The position numbers were made by a program, and so were the translations under genes. A DNA stretch of 33,668 bases from Bacillota bacterium (lineage in GTDB: Bacteria > Actinomycetota > Aquicultoria > Aquicultorales > Aquicultoraceae): positions 1 through 33,668 of the forward strand of contig JAIMBH010000026.1 of NCBI GenBank assembly GCA_023511485.1, written 5' to 3'. Positions 16,812 to 24,912 of this stretch are shown piece after piece (within the stretch, counting starts at the first letter, position 1; every line of letters begins with the position of its first letter). The notes under the pieces were generated by a model, which was not told where the DNA came from, did not search any database, and worked only from the letters and a program-made list of their open reading frames with translations.

Positions 16812-17486
16812 ATGCTTAAGCAGCATGGCTTTGTATTCATGTGGCCAGTTTACGAATCTTACGGAATAGATAAAGGTTATATAAAAGCCAGGAGCAACTT
16901 TGTCTTAAGTAACTACAATCCAATCTCATCTGACGAGCTATTCCTAGCAATTCAGCGCGTAGATACGTCAAAGGAAAGGTCGATTTTAAAATTTGTTTCG
17001 CGCTACGGCCTGTTAACAAACAAATCAGAGGAACTGATCGCAGAATTTAAGGAAAAAATTGCGGAATGCAGGCTTGTGCTTACAGCCTGTGCCGTAATCT
17101 CAAGAACAGAAAAGGGCTCCCTAACAGAAAAAGATAAACACTACCTGCAAGAATTCATTGCCGCCTCACCATCATCTTACCAACCCGCCGGATCGTTTAT
17201 CGAAATTGCAAAGAGCCTGGTTTACACAACTATCGGCGAAAAACTAAAGGGTGTATCATTTACTGCTGTGCCCCAAAAAAGTGGTTTTGCCCGAAATGCA
17301 GAGTTTAGTTCCCTTTTACAGGCCTTTTATTTTCGCATCTATCTTGATATGACCACCGACTCAAAGAGCCTCGAGTACCGGATCTGCGATAACCCAGCTT
17401 GTTCACGGGTGTTTTCCGCCGGCCCCAAGGGAATCAGACGCTACGATGCCAAAACATGCTCAGATACCTGCTCAAAGGCCCGGTGA
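16812..17486 (+). CDS. Protein with C-terminal Cys4 zinc-finger motif, function unknown
   Basis: I do not recognise the N-terminal part. 224 residues from the ATG at 16812, which follows AAGGAAGG at about 8 nt (an in-frame TTG at 16806 is too close to that site). The first 190 residues are mixed helical with no membrane segment. The C-terminus has C-x4-C ... C-x3-C (CDNPAC, then TCSDTCSKAR), the shape of a CGNR-type or 'found in mobile elements' zinc ribbon (RICDNPACSRVF ... RRYDAKTCSDTC). Proteins of this shape are often regulators of unknown target. It stands alone, with repeats upstream, and has no operon partner. Confidence 0.72.
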   Translation: MLKQHGFVFMWPVYESYGIDKGYIKARSNFVLSNYNPISSDELFLAIQRVDTSKERSILKFVSRYGLLTNKSEELIAEFKEKIAECRLVLTACAVISRTEKGSLTEKDKHYLQEFIAASPSSYQPAGSFIEIAKSLVYTTIGEKLKGVSFTAVPQKSGFARNAEFSSLLQAFYFRIYLDMTTDSKSLEYRICDNPACSRVFSAGPKGIRRYDAKTCSDTCSKAR

Positions 17487-17600
17487 CAGGCACCGCTCGA
17501 TTTACTGATCGGCGCTTTTATACTTTGAGCTTTGCAAATTTGTGAAAGCAGACCTAATGAATGCTTGCCTTAACACCTGATATTTCTGCAAAAACCGGGC

Positions 17601-17630
17601 AAAGAAAAAAAGGGCTCTTTGGAGCCCTTT
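17601..17630 (-). terminator. Rho-independent terminator of the tRNA gene
   Basis: On the minus strand the 9-bp stem AAAGGGCTC/GAGCCCTTT with a CAAA loop (17609-17630) is followed by a run of T with one C (17601-17608). It starts 7 nt after the tRNA 3' end, which fits a single-gene transcript. Confidence 0.9.
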
Positions 17631-17636
17631 TACTTG

Positions 17637-17710
<74 letters not shown>

Positions 17711-17737
17711 TCGTTTTGCCTTTTTCCGGCAGATACG

Positions 17738-17766
17738 ATGATATCACAAAGCAATTTTCAATGCAA
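17738..17766 (-). promoter_or_regulatory. Housekeeping promoter of the initiator tRNA gene
   Basis: Minus strand TTGCAT (17761-17766), 17 nt, TATCAT (17738-17743), with TG one base before the -10 (extended -10). Expected start of transcription is about 20 nt before the mature tRNA. Confidence 0.75.
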
Positions 17767-17840
17767 AAGCAGTAAGACCGCTTTTATAAAAAGTTAGTAT
17801 TTGGTAATCCAGAATATAGCGGGCTTATTCATTTACACCC

Positions 17841-17870
17841 TTGGCAATCGCTAAGCAGTTGTGGTAGAAT
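17841..17870 (+). promoter_or_regulatory. Housekeeping promoter of the NlpC/P60 gene
   Basis: TTGGCA (17841-17846), 18 nt, TAGAAT (17865-17870), with TGG before the -10 as an extended -10. The gene starts 30 nt downstream. Confidence 0.6.
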
Positions 17871-17899
17871 CTGATTAAGAAAGCTTTTGGGAGGATTCG

Positions 17900-19063
17900 T
17901 TGTCTCGCCGCAAGACAATCTGTATCGTTCTCGCATTTTTATTGCTGTTCGTTTTTGTTAATCCAGTTACAGCAACACCAGCACCGGATCTTACAACCAC
18001 AACACCGACAAATGATAACGTAGCTATTACGGCAAACGAACCAAATACAGAAACAACTGCCACGGCCGGACTAGAACAAGCACTGGCTGACGCAGATGCA
18101 GCAATTAAGCAAGCTCAGGCAGCGAGAATAAGACAAGAACTTGATATGCTTGGAGACGAGCTTGAGCGCTTAAATACCGATTATTACGGTGAAAGCGCTA
18201 AGCTTGCCGCCATCGAAGGAAGCCTCAATGAGACGCGTGAGAAACTGCGCTGGCTTGAGGCAGAGCTTGATGCGCAGCGTGAAATAATAAATGGACGCGT
18301 AACTCAAATTTATAAGCATGGCGATATGGAACCGCTGGAAGCAATCGTTAACAACGGTAGCTTCGCCGAGCTTTATACCAGACTAAGCTTCCTGATCAAG
18401 ATTAGCGAGCAAGATGCTGAGCTGCTGCAAAAGCTTCGCGACCAAAAAGAGAAGATTGAAACTACCAAAAAAACTCTTGACCAGCTCTATACCCAGCAAA
18501 GAGAGATAACAGCTGAACTTGAGGGCAGAAAGAAAGCAATTGAAGAAAAATTAAAACAAGAAGCAATGATTCTTGCAAGTATCGACCCACAAATTCAGGC
18601 GATTCTGGACGCAGAACAAGCTAAACAACAGCAAGAACAAGCCGAGCTTGTAAAACAGCTTTCACAAAAATCAGAAAATGATAGGTTATCACTTGAGCCG
18701 GGCACAATCGGTTTTGAGGCAATCCAGTATATAGGTATTCCCTATGTCTGGGGTGGAGAAGATCCAGAGATTGGCCTTGATTGCTCCGGCCTGGTAAAAA
18801 TCGTCTTTGCAAAGTTCGGTGTCAATCTGCCGCATTACTCCCGCGCCCAAGCCGAGCTTGGTGCGCCGGTTGACTATGAGGAAATGCAACCTGGCGACCT
18901 TGTCTTCTTTGGCAATCCGATCCACCATGTCGGCATTTACCTCGGAGAAGGCTATTATATTCATGCACCTAAACGAAACGATTTCGTAAAGATCAGCCGC
19001 CTAAGTGACCGCAATGACTTTGCGCGTGCCCGCAGGATAATAAGTATAATCCCGAGTAATTAA
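17900..19063 (+). CDS. Secreted NlpC/P60 peptidoglycan endopeptidase with coiled coil
   Basis: Cell wall hydrolase of the CwlO/RipA type. 387 residues: signal peptide (about 1-26), a Thr-rich linker, a long coiled coil (about 58-265) and the NlpC/P60 domain (about 275-385). The catalytic Cys is in LDCSGL (Cys295) and the His in HHVGIYLG (about 343). The coiled coil suggests control by an FtsEX-like or other partner, as known for CwlO and RipC (inference). TTG start with GGAGG six nt upstream. It has its own promoter and lies alone, divergent from the tRNA gene. Confidence 0.93.
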   Translation: MSRRKTICIVLAFLLLFVFVNPVTATPAPDLTTTTPTNDNVAITANEPNTETTATAGLEQALADADAAIKQAQAARIRQELDMLGDELERLNTDYYGESAKLAAIEGSLNETREKLRWLEAELDAQREIINGRVTQIYKHGDMEPLEAIVNNGSFAELYTRLSFLIKISEQDAELLQKLRDQKEKIETTKKTLDQLYTQQREITAELEGRKKAIEEKLKQEAMILASIDPQIQAILDAEQAKQQQEQAELVKQLSQKSENDRLSLEPGTIGFEAIQYIGIPYVWGGEDPEIGLDCSGLVKIVFAKFGVNLPHYSRAQAELGAPVDYEEMQPGDLVFFGNPIHHVGIYLGEGYYIHAPKRNDFVKISRLSDRNDFARARRIISIIPSN

Positions 19064-19081
19064 CAATCTAAATAACAGCCT

Positions 19082-19122
19082 AAAAAGCAAAGCTCTGATT
19101 TTTAAAAAACTTTATGCTTTTT
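19082..19122 (+). terminator. Possible terminator stem-loop after the NlpC/P60 gene
   Basis: AAAAAGCA (19082-19089) and TGCTTTTT (19115-19122) can pair, with extra A-T pairing inside. The loop is long and the stem is AT-rich, so only a weak call. Confidence 0.3.
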
Positions 19123-19131
19123 GTTGATTTT

Positions 19132-19155
19132 ATAGCGCAGGATATAGCGCAGGAT
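19132..19155. repeat. 12-bp tandem duplication
   Basis: ATAGCGCAGGAT occurs twice directly in tandem (19132-19143 and 19144-19155) in the 276-nt gap between the NlpC/P60 gene and tldD. Probably a replication-slippage product; the rest of the gap shows no gene. Confidence 0.8.
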
Positions 19156-19339
19156 TCTTGTTTTTTTGAATATTTAGCCTGCTCCATAGGCCTCTTTTGC
19201 CATCAAGCTGCCATTTTATACTTAGGCTACCTAGCCCATTCCAATAAAACAATGGCTTTGCAAACCGGTTTATGCAATGCTTAAATAGATACAATTTTGG
19301 GAATTCAAGTATCATTCCAACTGGTAAAGGAGAACGCGA

Positions 19340-20782
19340 ATGAAGGATTTGACCTCACTTGCCCTTGATGTGGCCAAAACCTACGGAGCAACCTATGCCG
19401 ATATCCGGATTATTGAAAAACAAAGCGAATCGATAGCAATTAAAAACGGTCGCGTCGAAGAGCTGACAGCTTCAACTAATTATGGTTTCGGAATTAGAGT
19501 TGTTGCAGATGGCTCATGGGGTTTTGCCGGCAGTTTTTTAGTCGATAAGGGTGAGATTGAGCGCGTTGCCCGCCTTGCCGTCGAGATCGCCAAAGCAAGC
19601 GCAATGATAAAAAAAGAGAATGTAGTCCTTGCCCCCGCTCAGGCTATCCAGGATAGTTATAAATCTCCTATGGAAATTGATCCCTTCAAGGTCTCACTTG
19701 ATGACAAACTTGCACTGCTTAGCGAAGCCGAAGAGATCATAAGAAAAACCAAAGGTGTTGCTATCTCAACCGCATCAATGTCGACATCAAGAGAGAAAAA
19801 AATATTTGCCAATCTTGAGGGAAGCTATATAGAGCAAGAGATAACTGAGTCCGGCGCAGCAATTGAAGCAGTTGCAATCCAGGCGGCTGAAGTCCAGGAA
19901 CGGTCATATCCTAACTCTCACGGCGGCGATGTTGCTACCGCCGGATATGAATTTATCCAAGGGTTAAATTTAAAAGACCATGCACCAAGGGTAGCTGAGG
20001 AAGCGGTCGCGCTCCTATCGGCCAAGCAATGCCCTAGCGGAGAATTTACGGTGATCTTAGACGGCAGCCAGCTTGCGCTCCAGGTTCATGAATCCTGCGG
20101 TCACCCGGCTGAGCTTGATCGGGTGCTCGGCATGGAGGCAAGTTACGCCGGAACTAGCTTTATGACGCTTGATAAGCTAAATAAACTTCAGTATGGCTCA
20201 CCCATCGTAAATATCAACGCAGATGCGACTATCCCTCATGCCCTCGGCACATTTGGATATGATGACGAGGGTGTTCCTGCGCAAAAATTTGATATTATAA
20301 AAAACGGGCTCTTTGTAGGATATCTGACCGACCGTGAAACAGCTCCGGTAATCGGTCAGCAAAGCAACGGCTGTGCAAGGGCCGATGGTTGGGGTAGGAT
20401 CCCCTTGATTCGCATGACAAACATAAACCTTCTACCAGGAGATTCCTCCCTGGAGGAAATGATAAGTGAGGTCGATGATGGCCTTTATCTAGCAACTAAT
20501 AGAAGCTGGAGCATCGACGACAAGCGGCTTAACTTCCAGTTTGCGACCCAAATTGGCTGGGAGATAAAAAAGGGGAAGTTAGGCTCGATGGTTAAAAATC
20601 CAAACTACACCGGTATAACCCCTGAGTTCTGGAAATCCTGTGACGCAATTGCCGGACCGAGCGAGTGGCGGGTCTGGGGCCTTCCAAACTGCGGCAAGGG
20701 TGAGCCGACACAGATAGCCCACGTAGCGCACGGGGCCTCTCCGGCAAGGTTTAGAAATGTTAAGGTGGGAGTCGGCAGATGA
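19340..20782 (+). CDS. tldD: Metalloprotease TldD
   Basis: Zinc-dependent subunit of the TldD/TldE heterodimeric protease, which degrades unfolded peptides and matures modified peptides. 480 residues; the zinc motif HExxxH is HESCGH (250-255), in the usual context LQVHESCGHPAELDRVLG. The C-terminal part has the typical SWSIDDKRLNFQFATQIGWEI. ATG with AAAGGAGAACGCGA upstream. It overlaps tldE by 4 nt, so the two subunits are coupled. No small precursor peptide or radical SAM gene is next to it, so no substrate can be proposed. Confidence 0.97.
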   Translation: MKDLTSLALDVAKTYGATYADIRIIEKQSESIAIKNGRVEELTASTNYGFGIRVVADGSWGFAGSFLVDKGEIERVARLAVEIAKASAMIKKENVVLAPAQAIQDSYKSPMEIDPFKVSLDDKLALLSEAEEIIRKTKGVAISTASMSTSREKKIFANLEGSYIEQEITESGAAIEAVAIQAAEVQERSYPNSHGGDVATAGYEFIQGLNLKDHAPRVAEEAVALLSAKQCPSGEFTVILDGSQLALQVHESCGHPAELDRVLGMEASYAGTSFMTLDKLNKLQYGSPIVNINADATIPHALGTFGYDDEGVPAQKFDIIKNGLFVGYLTDRETAPVIGQQSNGCARADGWGRIPLIRMTNINLLPGDSSLEEMISEVDDGLYLATNRSWSIDDKRLNFQFATQIGWEIKKGKLGSMVKNPNYTGITPEFWKSCDAIAGPSEWRVWGLPNCGKGEPTQIAHVAHGASPARFRNVKVGVGR

Positions 20783-22116
20783 TAGATAAGGATAAAATTC
20801 AAGAAGCCATGCAAACTGCAATAGATTATTCAAGAGCAGATCAAACTGAGGTACTGGTAAGCAGCACCAGCACCGCTTTAACGCGTTTTTCAAACAATTA
20901 CATCCACCAAAATGTGGCCGAGACTAATGTGAGCGTATCGATTAGAGCGGTAGTCGATAAAAAGCTGGGATATGCTTCTACTAACCGACTTGATGCAGGG
21001 TCAATAAAAGAGATGGTAGACAAAGCAATCGAGATCGCAGAGCGGCGCCCCCCAGACCCCGATTTTGTATCCCTGCCCGAGCCAAGACCGATAGAGCTAA
21101 GAGATTTAGTTTCTAAACTTACGGTTAATTATTCGCCAAAAGAGAGGGCTTTAGATTTACAAAGGCTAATAGGAGCAGTCGCAGCAAGAAACTTGACAGC
21201 AGCCGGTGCATATTCCACAGGATACAGCACGCTAGGGTTAGCCAATTCTTTAGGGGTAAATGCGGTTGAAACAATAAGTGAGGCCGAGCTAAAGACGGTT
21301 GTCATGTCCGAGACAAGCTCGGCATTTAGCAGTGCGATTGCCGTTAACGTAAACGACATAGACGTCGAGAGAATTGCGCTCGAGGCCGAGGAGACTGCAA
21401 TCCGCGGCCAAAACCCGGCTGAGCTTAAGCCTGGATTTTACACAGTTATACTCTCTCCTTATGCGGTCGCCGATATGGTCTCCTTTATGGCTTTTGCGGG
21501 TTTTAGCGCTCTTGCCCTACAAGAGGGCAGAAGCTTTATGAAAGATAAATTCGGACAGCAGATCACAGATCCAAGGGTATCGATATGGGACGATGCATAT
21601 GATCCACATACAATCGGCCTAACCTTTGATTTTGAGGGCGTACCAAAAGAAAAAGTGGTATTTATAGAAAACGGCATAGCAAAGAGCGTCTGTTACGACA
21701 GCTACACCGCAAATAAAGAAGGGAAAAAATCTACAGGCCATGCCCTCCCTGCTCCTAACCCTTATGGTCCCATGCCCCTAAACTTAATAATGGCTCCGGG
21801 CGATTCGTCATTGGCTGAGATGATCAGAACAAGCGAACAGGCGATTCTGGTAAGCCGCTTCCACTATACCAATATGGAAGATCCAATTAGGACAACATTA
21901 ACCGGAATGACAAGGGACGGTACCTTTTTAATCGAAGATGGAAAAGTGAAGATGCCGATAAAAAATCTTCGTTTTACGCAGAGCATAGTAGAAGCACTAT
22001 CCAAAATCGATGCAATATCGTTAGACAGACAACTTAAGGAAGGAATTCTCGGTCCAGCATATGTTCCGTGGATAAAGGTAAGCGAATTTAACTTTACCGG
22101 TGTTACTCAATTCTAG
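20779..22116 (+). CDS. pmbA: TldE/PmbA subunit of the TldD/E protease
   Basis: Partner subunit of TldD that lacks the zinc motif; it shapes the peptide channel. 445 residues, homologous to TldD in overall plan: an N-terminal domain with KKLGYASTNRLD and a C-terminal domain with LPGDSSLAEMI-like sequence (MAPGDSSLAEMIRTSEQAIL) and NLRFTQSIVEAL. As expected for PmbA, no HExxxH. Its ATG overlaps the tldD stop. The end is convergent with the anti-sigma gene, with about 29 nt between them. Confidence 0.96.
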   Translation: MIDKDKIQEAMQTAIDYSRADQTEVLVSSTSTALTRFSNNYIHQNVAETNVSVSIRAVVDKKLGYASTNRLDAGSIKEMVDKAIEIAERRPPDPDFVSLPEPRPIELRDLVSKLTVNYSPKERALDLQRLIGAVAARNLTAAGAYSTGYSTLGLANSLGVNAVETISEAELKTVVMSETSSAFSSAIAVNVNDIDVERIALEAEETAIRGQNPAELKPGFYTVILSPYAVADMVSFMAFAGFSALALQEGRSFMKDKFGQQITDPRVSIWDDAYDPHTIGLTFDFEGVPKEKVVFIENGIAKSVCYDSYTANKEGKKSTGHALPAPNPYGPMPLNLIMAPGDSSLAEMIRTSEQAILVSRFHYTNMEDPIRTTLTGMTRDGTFLIEDGKVKMPIKNLRFTQSIVEALSKIDAISLDRQLKEGILGPAYVPWIKVSEFNFTGVTQF

Positions 22117-22145
22117 AGCCTAGAAGCCAGAGCTGGACCTGAGGC

Positions 22146-22616
22146 TTAGTTACTTACTTTTAATCTCCTTTCCTGATTCCTTACCTCTTGACCTGAAACC
22201 CTATTATGGTTTAGCCATTTTACAAGGGTTACTTCAGTGCTACCGTTCTGGCTCTTAATCTTCAGAAGATCTACGAGGTTGTTCATCAGCGGTATGCCCC
22301 GTCCACCCTGTCTGTTAGACGGCGGAAAAGAGTTCCTTGGCTTTTGCATCTTAAACCCACGTCCCCTGTCGATTATCCTCGCAATCAAACAATCGCCGTC
22401 AACACTAAATATCGTTGTTACAAGGTCACTCTTGGAATGCATAACGGCATTGGTAGAGGCCTCCATAACCGCAAGACTAAAATCCTTAATCTCATCTTCA
22501 CTTAAAGATGTACTGTGGGCCACATCGAGAGCTAACTGCCTGATGCTTGCCAGGTAATTAGCTTTAGCTGGAACGGTAAGCCGGATTTTATCCTTTATGC
22601 CGTTCTTTGATCGCAC
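22146..22616 (-). CDS. RsbW/SpoIIAB-like anti-sigma factor (HATPase_c_2 serine kinase)
   Basis: GHKL-type kinase that in this family binds a sigma factor and is released by an unphosphorylated anti-sigma-factor antagonist. 156 residues: N-box LAVMEASTNAVMHSKS (about 47-62), G1-type DRGRGFKM (about 86) and G2-type GGRGIPLMNNLVDLL (about 103). GTG start with AAAGGAG eight nt upstream. No antagonist (STAS) or sigma gene is adjacent, so its partner is elsewhere or unknown. The last residues (about 137-156, SGQEVRNQERRLKVSN) fall outside the domain, are charged, and their DNA is composed of AGGT/CAGG-rich words, as if intergenic sequence was added to the gene end. Confidence 0.9.
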   Translation of the reverse strand: MRSKNGIKDKIRLTVPAKANYLASIRQLALDVAHSTSLSEDEIKDFSLAVMEASTNAVMHSKSDLVTTIFSVDGDCLIARIIDRGRGFKMQKPRNSFPPSNRQGGRGIPLMNNLVDLLKIKSQNGSTEVTLVKWLNHNRVSGQEVRNQERRLKVSN

Positions 22617-22783
22617 ATTCCGAACTCCTTTGCGATTTATTTAATATATACCTTTATGCCGATAACATCTTTACTAAAATTTAGTAACGATGATAATTTG
22701 TTCGTCAGCTGCCCCAGAGAACCGCACTTGAGAATATACGTAAAGCGCACAATATCAAAACATATCGCCAAAAATAATAGACC

Positions 22784-22819
22784 CGGATAAGTAACTGGAG
22801 GGGCGCCATTACCTATCCG
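22784..22819. repeat. Stable intergenic hairpin
   Basis: CGGATA (22784-22789) pairs with TATCCG (22814-22819); inside, GTAA pairs with TTAC and TGG with CCA, around the loop AGGGGCG. About 13 base pairs with one mismatch and one bulge. There is no T-tract directly after it on the plus strand; on the minus strand a T-rich stretch follows about 10 nt later. It is the strongest structure in the gap. Confidence 0.6.
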
Positions 22820-23089
22820 TGGTCTAAATTGGAAACGCTCAATTTATTTTTAACTTACTTATTAGATTAGCAGAATCCTCCCTGTCTTTGCAAGCATTTT
22901 AAACAGCTTTAAAAAACTCTGCTATGCATTATAGCTGGTAAGCGGGTCTATTATTATAGTATACGGGGTATTGCCATTACCTGATCCCTAATAATTGCCT
23001 GCGACTTCGTTTGCGATTTTTACTAATTTTGCCATCTAAACCATAATTGTCTTTTGCCTACGTTTACCTGCATAAATAGCATTTTGCGC

Positions 23090-23095
23090 TATAAT
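23090..23095 (+). promoter_or_regulatory. Candidate -10 element
   Basis: A perfect TATAAT, with a poor -35 (CTGCAT at 16 nt). It would serve the small basic ORF at 23185 and perhaps the M23 gene downstream. Confidence 0.35.
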
Positions 23096-23184
23096 GCCCT
23101 TCTATAGCTGGAAAATTTTGGTCTAGACATCCAATGGATTTTCATTCAAAATCTATAACTTAGGGCAATCGGAAACAAGGAGTG

Positions 23185-23301
23185 ATGTATAAAGCGCTTA
23201 AAAAACGGCCTTTTTCAACAAGTAAGGGCAGAAAAGCAAGCTTTAAAAAACAACGAAGGCCGTCAAACCCCAAAGTAAATAAAGCAATAACCAAAGCATA
23301 A
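23185..23301 (+). CDS. Possible small basic protein (38 aa)
   Basis: ATG with AAGGAG only 2 nt upstream. It encodes a very basic peptide: MYKALKKRPFSTSKG, a Lys/Arg-rich middle (FKKQRRPSNPK) and end NKAITKA. The next frame, open from about 23280, continues with protein-like sequence (KPQHPPVYPHFDLPINRQL, ending TEQVQNFAFKEK at about 23432) but has no start codon, so a longer gene of about 80 residues broken by one frameshift is possible. I cannot assign a family. The spacing of the ribosome site is short, so this is tentative. Confidence 0.35.
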   Translation: MYKALKKRPFSTSKGRKASFKKQRRPSNPKVNKAITKA

Positions 23302-23481
23302 TTAAAATAATTAGAACTAGAACAGCAAAACCCCAACATCCACCAGTTTATCCTCATTTCGATCTACCAATAAACCGACAATTAACAGAACAATCAACCG
23401 AGCAGGTACAAAACTTTGCATTTAAAGAAAAATAATCTTTTGCCATTTTGGCTGCAATACCAATGAAAGGAAGTGGTGTAT

Positions 23482-24567
23482 TTGCGCGTATGCAAATCAA
23501 TGTTGATTCTACTGGTGCTAATTGCACTGTTTACAGTTTTAAATATTTCTTTAGCTATGGCTTCTCAGCAAAGATATGACCTCAGCAACCGGATCGAGAA
23601 AATTCAAGAGCAGATAGCAAGCGATGAAAAATATCTAGAGACCGCAACAGCCGAGTATAAAAAATCTCTCACCCAAGTGCAATCGTTAGATTTAAAGATA
23701 GATACTTGCAACTCAAAGTTAAAATATGTCCAGGTAAAACTGGATAGCCTTAAGAACAATACAGGCAAAGATAAATTTTACAGCTACAGTTTTAGGTCAT
23801 ACAACCTCCTCTCTGCTCTCGTATTTTCTAGCAGTCTAAACGACTTTCTCACGAAATTGGGTGCCTTTGGGCACATTCTTAACCGGAACATTAAGACGGC
23901 TGATGAGTTAAAGACCCTGAAATATAAGTTGCTCAGCCATAGATCTAATCTACTAACTTTACGGGAAGACAAAGTCCGAGAACTTGCAGATGCACAGCAG
24001 CGCTACAATGAAATCAATAATGCACTTGTATCGCGAAAAGACATACTTGTTAGTATTAATTTCAACGCCAGGTCAAGCCGCCTTCGGTTTGATAACAGAA
24101 ATGCACCAGCAAAACCTTCCTTGCGTTACAATTATGCATCTCGCGGAAGCAACCGCGGTGGGTTTGTCTTCCCTGTTGCTGGAGCGCACACCTATGTCGA
24201 TAGCTGGGGTAACGCTCGGTCTGGTGGCCGCCGGCACCAGGGCACTGATATCATGGCCGCACGCGGCACGCCGGCTGTCGCCTGCACATCCGGCGTTATT
24301 GGCAAGGCAACGCCTTTTAGCCGTGGGATAGGCGGCATCACTATCTGGCTTGTTGGTGACGATGGAAATGCCTATTACTATGCGCACCTGGATTGTATTG
24401 AGCCAAGTATCAGGCCAGGTGTGCGGGTCGGTGCGGGACAGGTCATCGGCAAGGTCGGCAGCACCGGAAACGCGCCAGAATCTGCACCGCACCTGCATTT
24501 TGAGTTTCATCCACAGGGAGAAAGAGCGGTGAATCCTTATCCCCTTTTAAAAAGTGTTGACAAGTAG
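23482..24567 (+). CDS. Secreted M23 (LytM-type) metalloendopeptidase with coiled coil
   Basis: Peptidoglycan hydrolase or EnvC-like activator. N-terminal signal/anchor (MLILLVLIALFTVLNISLA), a coiled coil (about 30-195), a short Arg/Asn/Ser linker, and a C-terminal M23 domain (about 225-355) with HQGTD (first zinc ligands), a GDDGNAYYYAHLD strand and HLHFEFHP (last ligands). Both zinc motifs are intact, so it should be active. I prefer the TTG at 23482, which has AAAGGAAG about 8 nt upstream; in-frame GTG codons at 23473 and 23476 lie inside that site. It is a single gene; together with the NlpC/P60 protein it gives the window two coiled-coil wall hydrolases. Confidence 0.93.
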   Translation: MRVCKSMLILLVLIALFTVLNISLAMASQQRYDLSNRIEKIQEQIASDEKYLETATAEYKKSLTQVQSLDLKIDTCNSKLKYVQVKLDSLKNNTGKDKFYSYSFRSYNLLSALVFSSSLNDFLTKLGAFGHILNRNIKTADELKTLKYKLLSHRSNLLTLREDKVRELADAQQRYNEINNALVSRKDILVSINFNARSSRLRFDNRNAPAKPSLRYNYASRGSNRGGFVFPVAGAHTYVDSWGNARSGGRRHQGTDIMAARGTPAVACTSGVIGKATPFSRGIGGITIWLVGDDGNAYYYAHLDCIEPSIRPGVRVGAGQVIGKVGSTGNAPESAPHLHFEFHPQGERAVNPYPLLKSVDK

Positions 24568-24912
24568 GGCGCCTTAAAAAGCTTTTTAGCCGGATTTTAA
24601 GTTATTGGCAAAATTCTCTAGCCGCTGCTTATGCATAGCACAGCCCTTTAGGGATTTCCAAAAGCAAAGCAGTATAGCCTTTTTGCTTTACTTAAGCAGG
24701 CTTAGAGCCGTAAATTAAGTGCCTAAAATTAGCTTAAGCCTTCTAATTTACATCATTCTCCCTTCAGGTTTCCTTTTGGTCGGCACTTATTAACTATTAA
24801 TGACGTCGGAGAATAAAATACCTGCAATTTGCATTTTTGATTTCTAAATGACGATATAATAATATAGGTAAATAGAGTTATATAGCCGCTAACTTGATGA
24901 GGGAGTCAGAAA
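24568..24912. other. Intergenic region before the DUF5714 gene
   Basis: 345 nt without a gene. Just after the M23 stop is a perfect AT-rich palindrome (TAAAAAGCTTTTTA, near 24580), and AAAGCAAA (24661) can pair with TTTGCTTT (24682), either of which could be a terminator. TATAAT at 24855-24860 is the likely -10 of the DUF5714 gene; a TTGCAT lies 20 nt before it, which is too far for a normal promoter. Confidence 0.4.

Larger units (their letters stand above)
22617..23184. other. Long intergenic stretch without a clear gene
   Basis: About 570 nt. It contains an exact GCCGATAA octamer (22658-22665, see findings), a stable hairpin (22784-22819), AT-rich sequence and a TATAAT at 23090-23095. I find no protein-like reading frame and no known riboswitch core. 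A small non-coding RNA is possible but unproven. Confidence 0.5.

Noticed and set aside
17770-17900. Possible c-di-AMP (ydaO) riboswitch before the NlpC/P60 gene, as known before such hydrolases
   Set aside because: The conserved ydaO blocks are absent here and also in the gap before the M23 gene.
23160-23357. 65-codon minus-strand hydrophobic ORF
   Set aside because: It is the antisense of a Lys-rich plus-strand stretch, which always gives Leu/Phe-rich frames, and has no ribosome site.
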